Virus record (IMG/VR): IMGVR_UViG_3300030110_003554
Location: 1-40,858 of that record
Direction: 5' to 3' (one strand)
Source: a virus
DNA length: 40,858 nucleotides
Shown: positions 28,143-36,900 of the stretch, piece by piece
Numbering within the stretch: position 1 is the stretch's first letter
Layout: the number at the start of each line of letters is the position of its first letter
Program-made: the position numbers and the translations under genes
The notes under the pieces: generated by a model
The model's input: the letters and a program-made list of their open reading frames with translations, nothing else
Databases searched by the model: none
What the model was told of the DNA's origin: nothing

Positions 28143-28983
28143 GGAACAGGATGAGAAATCCGGCTATCATCCCGAATCTGAGATACTCAGAGTGAGCAAG
28201 TCAAGTCTGATGACTTATATGAAGTGTCCCCGACAGTTTTATTGGGACAAGGTATCGGGTGTCCCTAGACCCCCTAAGACGGATGAAATGATTAGAGGTA
28301 CTGACGTTCATGAGATAATGGAAGTCGGTATGTTGCAGGGTCCTGATGCTATGTATGCTACAGCGACGGAAATGGGTCTTGAGAATGACCCCGGTGTGGT
28401 GGCTATGAGCGACTTGCTAAACATGATAGCGAAGGATTTCGGAGGACTCAAAATAGAGGAAGCGGAAGTAAAGCATCTAGTGTACGAGGAATATGAGGGA
28501 CACAAGATAGTTTGGGTAGGTATTATAGACGCCGTTCTTAGACACCCTGACGGTGGACTCATAATCGCTGAATTGAAGACAGGTAATATGAATGTCGGTA
28601 AATTGTCTAGGACTAGAAAGGAATTAGTCTATTACGCAAGACTACTAGAGCAGTTGAATTATGATGAAGTTACTCACTTCTTGTATATCACCCCCGACTA
28701 CGAAGTTCCCGATAAATACTCTAGTGATAAATTACTGGAAGAAGCCAATAAGAGAGGTAAGAGCGTGTGGGTTGGAGATGAGTATGGAATAGCCATTATG
28801 GAGCCAATTTCCTCTCGCTCTATTAATGCTTTCACGAAATCATTATCAATCGCAATAGACTCCCTTAAATCCCAACAGTATCCCATGAAGTGGAGTGATT
28901 ATTTCTGCCCTCAGTGGTGTAATTATCACTTGTCTTGTGAGGGAGAATTGTCGGGACTTGAGGAATCAATTTTAGGTGAGTAA
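28129..28983 (+). CDS. Cas4/RecB-like PD-(D/E)XK nuclease with 4Fe-4S site
   Basis: A 284-residue nuclease with the AddB/Cas4 iron-sulfur arrangement: one Cys near the N-terminus (C33, in YMKCPRQFYWD) and three at the C-terminus (C260, C264, C270, in CPQWCNYHLSC). Catalytic residues are H61, D134 (GIIDAVL) and E148-x-K150 (IIAELKTG), followed by a YYARLLEQ helix. Such enzymes trim DNA ends in recombination and in CRISPR adaptation. No cas1/cas2 or array is present here, so replication-linked end processing is more likely. ATG at 28129 follows GAGGGTGG; a GTG start at 28120 is possible. Confidence 0.88.
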   Translation: MRANKEQDEKSGYHPESEILRVSKSSLMTYMKCPRQFYWDKVSGVPRPPKTDEMIRGTDVHEIMEVGMLQGPDAMYATATEMGLENDPGVVAMSDLLNMIAKDFGGLKIEEAEVKHLVYEEYEGHKIVWVGIIDAVLRHPDGGLIIAELKTGNMNVGKLSRTRKELVYYARLLEQLNYDEVTHFLYITPDYEVPDKYSSDKLLEEANKRGKSVWVGDEYGIAIMEPISSRSINAFTKSLSIAIDSLKSQQYPMKWSDYFCPQWCNYHLSCEGELSGLEESILGE

Positions 28984-28984
28984 T

Positions 28985-29149
28985 ATGAAGATTAGTGCAG
29001 GAGAAGAATTATTGGTGTGTGCCTCGTGTGGCATGGAAGACGATTGGGAATGGGAAGAGGTAATGGTTAGAGTTACCGGACAGGTTAATGGTGTAATGCA
29101 AGAGATTACTGTGGCCAATTGTAACTGTGGTCATCAACAAGAAGTCTAG
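28985..29149 (+). CDS. 54-residue zinc-ribbon mini-protein
   Basis: A short acidic protein with CASCG near residues 12-16 and CNCG near residues 46-49. The roughly 31-residue gap contains a strand pair, as in rubredoxin-like zinc ribbons. It starts one base after the nuclease stop and ends nine bases before the primase start. Encoded between two iron-sulfur DNA enzymes; its role is unknown. Confidence 0.6.
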   Translation: MKISAGEELLVCASCGMEDDWEWEEVMVRVTGQVNGVMQEITVANCNCGHQQEV

Positions 29150-29157
29150 GTGATACC

Positions 29158-30165
29158 ATGCTTTCATTTCCGCGAGAGATAGGACTTAGGCGTAGCCTGT
29201 GTGCTACTAGACAGTCTTACGATTCCTACATCACCAAGATGAATGGTAGAACCTCATGTTATACATCACTTTTCTCCTTTGAAAGAAGGGATAGGAACCG
29301 CCCTTGGAAGACTGACGTTGAATCTGTCGTTATGGACCGAGCATGGTGGGACTTTGACCTCACCGAAGATTACGATATTATCCAAGTAAAGAAGGACGTG
29401 GCTACCCTCCTCTCCAAATTAGAGGGGGACGTTAGGTTGGTAGCAACCGGAAGGGGTTTCCATGTTCATCAATTCTTCAAGGAAGCCATGAGGGGTACAG
29501 CCATCTCCAAACACATCGATAGATACCAACGTACTATGGCTAAGGGACTTAAGACGCTAGATGGGGTAGGAAACCCACAAAAACTAACGCGCATACCGGA
29601 CACATACAATCCCAAGAGGGGTAGGTGGGCTGTTAATATCTGTAAGGATGGGTTTCTAAGCGACCCTTTGAATTATATCATTCCCAAGAAGCCCGACCCC
29701 ACCTTGAAGATACACGACCCCTTTGTAGGTAGGGAGCCTAGTGGGTCTTTGAATATACCCAAATGGATTTCTGAAAACCCCGCTCCCAAGAAAACCATAA
29801 TTCCCTTTACCGGGGATATTGGTACTAACACCACAAACATACCCATTCCACCCTGTCTTGAGACACACATATACAGCGACAACCCAAAGCACCACGTCAG
29901 GGTGGCCTTAGCGCAGCACCTAGGAGAGAATCTTAGGTGGTTTGCCAACCCATCAACACTCGACTTGGCTCAACAAATTGATGTGGAGAATGGGGTTGTT
30001 GATTTCATAAGGGAGTTGAAGTGGAGGGACTTCAATGAGGCCCTAACAAGGAAACACCTAAAGACCATACTGTTGCATGAAAACTCCCCCTCTTGTAGTT
30101 GGTTCCAAGAGAGGGATATGTGTACCGGACCATGCTGGCGTAACGACGGTACCCTGAGAGAGTAG
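29158..30165 (+). CDS. Single-chain primase: PriS-type catalytic domain fused to PriL-like Fe-S domain
   Basis: A 335-residue archaeo-eukaryotic primase. The catalytic part shows WWDFDL (D65, D67), TGRGFHVH (98-104) and KLTRIPDTYNP (R145), the three metal and nucleotide-binding motifs of PriS. The C-terminal 105 residues begin PPC (C233), contain a VRVALAQHL helix and DFNEALTRKHL, and finish with SPSC (C313), C322 and C326. That order of Cys and motifs is the one of the PriL 4Fe-4S domain. Host enzymes split these functions over two subunits; here both lie in one short chain without the PriL N-terminal domain. It should make primers for PolB. Confidence 0.85.
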   Translation: MLSFPREIGLRRSLCATRQSYDSYITKMNGRTSCYTSLFSFERRDRNRPWKTDVESVVMDRAWWDFDLTEDYDIIQVKKDVATLLSKLEGDVRLVATGRGFHVHQFFKEAMRGTAISKHIDRYQRTMAKGLKTLDGVGNPQKLTRIPDTYNPKRGRWAVNICKDGFLSDPLNYIIPKKPDPTLKIHDPFVGREPSGSLNIPKWISENPAPKKTIIPFTGDIGTNTTNIPIPPCLETHIYSDNPKHHVRVALAQHLGENLRWFANPSTLDLAQQIDVENGVVDFIRELKWRDFNEALTRKHLKTILLHENSPSCSWFQERDMCTGPCWRNDGTLRE

Positions 30166-30184
30166 CCAAACCCCTTATTAATAA

Positions 30185-30910
30185 TTGGTACAAGAGCGCA
30201 GTGTGCTTCTTATTGACGACAGGGAAAACGAGAAGGTAGTTAACCGGTTGCTAATGCGCTTAGGTGATTACGACCAAGACAAAGCCAGTGGAAGAGCGCA
30301 GGTAAGAAGGTTGAAGTCTGCGGATTATGTGATAGGTGACTGGGGCATAGAGGCCAAAGAGATAAACGACCTATATAGGAGCATCTTGGGTATTGGTAGG
30401 ACAAGGACAGTGGTGGACCAACTCAACGACCTTCATGATAATTTCGATTGTCCTATGTTGGTAGTGTATGGAACACAACTTAAACCGTATGTGCATGGTA
30501 GGAAGTTGGATAAACGAGCCATGGCAATAGAAATCTCTAGGATGAAGAAAACCATCAAGCATTTCAAATCTACATTCTACAATCGCTTTCCAGAAATAAG
30601 GTATATGGAATTTGCTACCAAGGAAGAGTTCATAGACTTCTTGGTTAATTCGCATACCCAAAAGCAAATTAATTCGTCGGCCTACAAACAACACAAATTT
30701 AGGCGAGTGAAGAAGGTTGATAATAGAGTGGCGACTTTGGCCACTGTCCGAGGAATAACGATTGAAATAGCGGAGGATATTTTGAAAGAGTTTGGTAGCC
30801 TTCCCAACCTTTTGAAGAAAAAGACCACCCAAAAACAACTGATGGAAATATCAGGAATGACTAGGGATAAGGCTAAGGCTGTTTTGGCTCTACGAGAAGA
30901 TTACGTTTGA
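30185..30910 (+). CDS. XPF/ERCC4-family structure-specific nuclease with HhH domain
   Basis: A 241-residue nuclease. The ERCC4 core shows LLIDDRE (residues 8-14), SADYVIGD (45-52) and EAKEINDL (E56, K58, D62), equal to the V-D-RE, GDY and ERK-type motifs. A tandem helix-hairpin-helix region lies at the C-terminus (about 185-238). No helicase domain is present, as in crenarchaeal XPF, whose nuclease works with PCNA. It may cut flaps or forks during replication. The start given is TTG behind an AT-rich stretch; a GTG at 30203 is possible. Its last 10 bases overlap the convergent tail gene. Confidence 0.88.
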   Translation: MVQERSVLLIDDRENEKVVNRLLMRLGDYDQDKASGRAQVRRLKSADYVIGDWGIEAKEINDLYRSILGIGRTRTVVDQLNDLHDNFDCPMLVVYGTQLKPYVHGRKLDKRAMAIEISRMKKTIKHFKSTFYNRFPEIRYMEFATKEEFIDFLVNSHTQKQINSSAYKQHKFRRVKKVDNRVATLATVRGITIEIAEDILKEFGSLPNLLKKKTTQKQLMEISGMTRDKAKAVLALREDYV

Positions 30911-33900
30911 ATCTTGAATTGGTTGCTGACTGCTTCCGAAAGGAATGCCGCTCTCTTTATCCCAACCCTCAAGTCGTGCAAGACTAAGGTATAGTTGGAG
31001 GCATCGTCGTTACCCTTTGCCGGATTCCTACTTATCTTGACCTGTAAATGATTTCCGGGTGTAGAAACACCACTAAGTAAGGTGGTAGGTAATATCTCTA
31101 TGTTTGTCCTTTCGGTGTTTGTTGGTATTTGTATGGTGTTCGATACGTTTTTCCCTGTTTCAAGGCACTTAGCATTGACGTAGAGAACAGCAGTCTTGCT
31201 GTGCTTCGCTTTGGGTGCTAGGGAAATAGTGGAGTGGATAACGAACTCGTTGTTGATTACGTCTGCCGGGATAGTCAAGTCGCACATGACTTCGGATATG
31301 TTACTTGATGTCTCCTCCACCGTTCCTGTCGAAGCCGAAAGCGCAAACCCGTCAGCAGTAACCGAGGCTGCCCCTCGTGACGGGTAAACAGACACGTCTA
31401 GTCCTTCTATTGGTTTCATAGAAGAAGGGGTCGTGCCGGGTTTTTTCTGTCCTAATATGGAAAACTCTCCTTGGTTGCTGTATTGGTCCCCATCAACAGA
31501 CATTCGACCCTTCACCGTGCCCCATAACGCCTTTGATAACTGATTAGAGGAAAAGCCGGGGGAGGTAGAAGCACCGCCGCCGCCAGTTCTTCCCGACATA
31601 GCAAACGACTTGAACGGATTTCCGCCTCCCTCCGGCATATCCGTGTCGTTTTCAGGTGTACCACCAATAGCAGTACCGGATGGTTTGTAGTCACCTACGG
31701 GACTAGAGCCGCCCTGTTCCCCTCCCACCGGATTCCAGTTATGGTCTAATTTAGAGCCCGTAGCAGAGCCCTGTAGGCCCCCCTTGTCGCTAAATAGATA
31801 TGGTATAACCCCTCCGGAAGACAGAGACATGTCTCTTTCCAAACCCAATGTAACGTCTTCTAGCATATCATTAACGACCCACGATACATTTTGTATTACC
31901 ATGGATTCCGCATTTAGATTCAGTCCGGCATCAGTATATGAAACATAGGTGGCCGGTATGTAGTTCAAATCGTAAACGACCTGTAGGCGCGGAGCATACC
32001 ACTCTGACCTATCATCAGCAAATGATGACATTTCAGTATATTTCCTGACACCCAATGGAAAAATACTCTTGGTGTTATAGGATGGAAAGGTGGTTATTCC
32101 AGTTACGTCGTGCGCGTTCTTAAGCAGGTCCGCCGAGTCCTTAGCACCACACCTTCTCCTTAGTAGTGCTCTACAATACTCAGCATTGAAGGAAACCACA
32201 AACTTTGCTCCGGCCGAGTTTAGGGATGATGAATATGTAGAGGGGACTAATATCTCATAGTAACCACTATTCTTCACGTCAACGGTGGATGAACCGGATA
32301 GTGTAGCCACTAGGGTTGGTGCCGCTCCTCCCTTGGCAGAAGAAGATGTGGAGAATGAATAATCTAGAAGACCTATGGTGAACTCTGCGTTATCAATATC
32401 AGTACCGCTCTGTCCCGTTTTCAACCAAACCGCTACTCTCAAATCCTCAGACGTACCATCACTATCTAAGGGGCATTTCTTGGGTACGTGGACTATTTGT
32501 ACCGCGTGAGAAACGCTATTAGACCCATACCAATAATAGAAATTATTCCATGTGGCGGTACTACTTGTTACTGGTTGCTTTGATTCCCCATAACGGTCAT
32601 AAATACTGTTTTGGGAATCCATGTGTCCGTTTATTGCATTCACCATACCGGGGAATGGTACACCACCAGTTCCTAGTCTAGTCCAAGCCCTTCCATATGC
32701 AGCCCCGGAGGTATAATCATCTCTACCTTGTATTGCCCTTTGTGGGTCAGAGATATAACCGTATCTCCCATGTGTTAACATCTTATCTGTTGAATCCGTG
32801 GCTCTTATTGGACTGGCACTAATACTCAATCTAGCATTCTTTATGGTGTTGTATGTCTGTTTGGCCACGGCAATAGCCTCAATATCGGAATTGATTTCGG
32901 GCTTCTCTACTATCTTCCACCTAGTAGTATCTGCTATTGCAGCAGTGGGGAAATCAACAAAGGCAAGACCATTTCTGTAATACACTCTGACGTGAGAAAC
33001 CCTACCGGAAACATCCGTACTCAAATCACTTATCATGAGGTTAGACCTATTCAAAGCATGACCAGAATTGTATTTTGGTCTATATTCAAGCCGCCCGTCT
33101 CTACCTACCAAGTAAGAAAAAGAAGTAGTCAAGCCGTTCTCATCTCCTATTCCCGACTTCTTCTGTATTTCCTTCATCGTTTTCCATATTGTCTTCCCCC
33201 TACTATCAACCATAGACCCGTATTTATCATTATTTGTGGTACTGTTGTAGGTAGTCATTTGTCCGGTATAGGGTACGTTGTTTATGTCGAAAACTGTGTT
33301 GAGTCTAGTGGGTGGCATCCAATTATCCAATAGTGCTGCGGACCACAAACTTCTGAATTTATCACTATCGTAATATGTACCACTGTTAACACTCTTGGCA
33401 TAACCACTTAATTTCATCATCAGCCTTAACATATATGGTGGGGCTATAGTTGTAGTTATCCCCACACTATCGTAGCCACTTTGTAGGAATGAACCCTGTA
33501 CGCACTTATCATGCTCGCTGCTATTTTCGTAAGTTTCAAACATAGAGTCTCTTATTTGTATTGGGGTCGATTCTTTCTCTATGCCCGCCACCGAAGCAGA
33601 AGTAGAAAAGACTCCGTATAGTTGTATTGGTATGCTGTAGTTCTCCCCGTTACTCCACCTCGCAACGTCAGCGGAGACACTGGCGGCAATAGCCTTCACG
33701 TTAAGGCCCTCTAAGTTATAGTCAGCCGATTCTTGGTCATAGTAAAGGGGGTTTCCTCCCTCATCTTCATTATCTTCTTCTTCGGCGGAGTTATATGCCA
33801 TGAAATACACCTGTTCTACCTTGAGTTGTGTTTCGCTAACCACCTCTTTAATTCTGAAAAAGTTATTGACCTGTCCCCTCATAGCAGTAGTTATGGGAGT

Positions 33901-36900
33901 GGTAGTATTCTTGATGAACATCCCGGCCTTTACATTCTTTGTAATGAAGGTTTGTCCCGTATGGGTTAAGGTCCAGTCATCATCAGAATCATTCAAGACC
34001 ATACCGGACAGCGTTCCAGTCACCGCAGTACCCAGTTTGCCTTGATACGTGTAGAAATTCTCAAGGGATACTTGGGCTCTTCCTCCATCCCCACTCACAC
34101 CAATAATCCTACCCTCTCCGCTATCAGCGAAATCTGTAGTAGATTCTGGCTGTAGATAAAACTGCCCTCTCTTTATGTCCTCATTGGTAACGACAATATC
34201 ATTCAATACCCATCTTTGATTAGGGTGTTGTGCATATGGCCCTGCTGTGGTTTTGTAAGAAGACATCGCTTCTGCATAATAGTTGTCTAGAAGAGATGGG
34301 TAGCCACTGATAGTAGCCACATAATCTGATAAATCTGTACGAGCACCTGCATACAAACCAACCTTGCCTCCATTAGCCAAAGTATTGAGATTGAAGAACT
34401 TACTTGAGTCTATGATAACAAACGCTCCCCCCTTATTCTCCCAGTCTTGATATTGGGACAAGTCTTGGTCAGTGCCAGTAGTCCTACAATAGAATGCTCC
34501 TCCTGTAGCAGAAACCGAACTAGAGGAGTAGGTCGTGGTTGTAATGATAAAGGCACCCGCACTAACGGAATCCACTAGATGGCCCCCATTATGACTAGCA
34601 GTTCCGAATAGGTGTATGTAGTCCCCGGCTACGACATTGGTGGTAGTACTGGTATTAATTCGTAATTTTCCGCTTGAGTCTGCCAAGGAAGAAACGGTGA
34701 CTGGGTTAGAAAAGTCGCCGGGTTTAGACCACGCAATATTAGAAGCCGGGTCCGATGTAGCATCTAGACTCCATACATCCACATCCTCCCCTATCTTCAA
34801 TTCAGCAAATTTATCTAGTTGACCGTCGTAATCAACGTCTTGGTCTGCGTAGTATAGAGATACTTCATAGTTATCAGCAACGGGGAACATCAAACCGAAA
34901 TCTGTCGTCCTTCCCATACCGTCAGCGTCAGCATAACCATTGTTTCTCATATCGGACCAAAGAATGTATAGATGCTTGTAGTCGTTACTTATTCTTGGTA
35001 TCTTAATTTTAGTCGCTAAGGGAGTACCGATTGCTTCTGAGTATGTAGTAGCGTGTTGCCTACTGATATACTGACAACCTATCAAATATTTATCTGCACC
35101 ACTTTGATATTTCCCTCTGTAAATGAATTTATCAGAAGGGTTTCCTATCTTCCCGGTGTCCTGTATTTCCGCTATCCCCGAAGAGGGTATTGCGTTCCAA
35201 GTATCCGTCGCTATAGGTGTTCCTGAGGAACCCACTCTTATTTCTGTAGCCCCCGCTAGAATAGTAGCAGCAATATTACCATTCAAATATGCGTTAGGCG
35301 TCTCTGTGATACCGTAATGGTACTGGAACCATAGAGAAAGGGGCAGGTCACGCATCCACCTAGCATGGACGGCTCTATGGGTTATGTCCTTGTCTAACGA
35401 AGTTGGTATTAGGCTCACTATACCGAAGTCACTACACATCTTGCCCCTATCATTACCACTCAATAGACCAGTCTTGCTAGTGTAGGTCCCAGTTGTTTCG
35501 GAGGCGTTACATGGGGTATAAGTATCTACTACCCATATGTATGCCTGTGAGGGAGTCGTGTAGTAATTATGTATCTTCTCTATACTCTTTACTTGGTGCT
35601 TACCCGCATAACCGTTGGGTGCTACCAATTCTGCGACAGTGCCGTTATAGGGTACGTATTGAAAAACGTCTCCCGGCGAAAGTCCGGGGTCCGCGCTAAA
35701 CGCAAATGTCGTATAGGCAGAATCCTGTGGGTCAGAACTGGAAGGGTAGTTTGCTAGTATGGCGTCCTTGATAATATCGTTAAAACCGCTATTTTTGAAG
35801 TAGTTAACCCCAAACCTAACAAACTTGTACTTACCTGCATATAATATTCTAGCGGCACTAGCAGTGAAAGCCAAATCCGATTGAGCAAAATTCAAAACTT
35901 GGTTGCCGGAAATAGCATCAGTAGTCACAGAAAAAGGACTTATTGATGACGTGGCGTTGTGACTGGTGGTACGTGATATGGTAACGTTGTCTGAGGCAGA
36001 AAACCCTGTTGTGGTATTCACCTCCACTGAGGTATATGCTGTTGTACTTATTTTGACCTGTCCTATGCCGCCCTTTACTATGCCTGTGCCTTCGTACTGC
36101 TCCTCTATGCTATTAGGTCCGTATGTCTCGTTCTCATTGTTGTAAATCTGTATGGGGTGTCCCGAACCCAACTGCGTTCTTTGGTTATCCATTTCAGAAT
36201 AAGAATCATCAACATCAAACCCAACAGTATTACCTAGAGTAGAAAGTGGCTTGGCCCCTAAATACATCACGGAGTTAAACCCTTGAGCATCTTGCAGCCA
36301 AAAATCAGTAGAAGTCTCGTTATCATTCAATCCAGCCTGTCCTATCTCCCAAAGTGGAATACTCCTATCTAATAGGGATAGCATATCCGTACACCTCAAC
36401 TCTATTACTCTGTCTCTTTCTTCTTGTGATACTTCCATTTTTTCTATCACACCTTTCCAAATTGGTCTATCAAGTTTGCCGACAGAAGTGGTTGGGTCGC
36501 CAACAAAAACCAACATCAACCAATCATCTATTGAAGAGCCGGAGAAAAGAGTGGTAAGGTTGTGTGAATAATCAGAAGTAGAGGTACCCACCGAAGAGCC
36601 AGTACCGGAAGGGTCATCATAAATTTCAACCCTACAAGAAGAGAAACCATCTACTCGTGAATCTATTTTCATTCTCTTTATGGGTGCTAAGATAGTACCA
36701 TCCGGATGGTCGCTTAATGGTCTGTAAAGAGCAACCCTATCAAGCATTAGAGTTATGCTGACAGAGTTGTCACCAGTGTTGGGGTATGCCTCCATTTCCC
36801 AACCATACATATTAGAGGGGGTCACGCCGGCACCGCTATTCATAGCATAGCCGCTACTGTATGCCCCTGCCGCATCGTTGGTGGCTGTTATCTCAGTACC

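Noticed and set aside
28129-28983. Cas4-like gene as evidence for a CRISPR system
   Set aside because: No cas1, cas2 or other cas genes and no repeat-spacer array found; Cas4-like nucleases are common in viruses without CRISPR.
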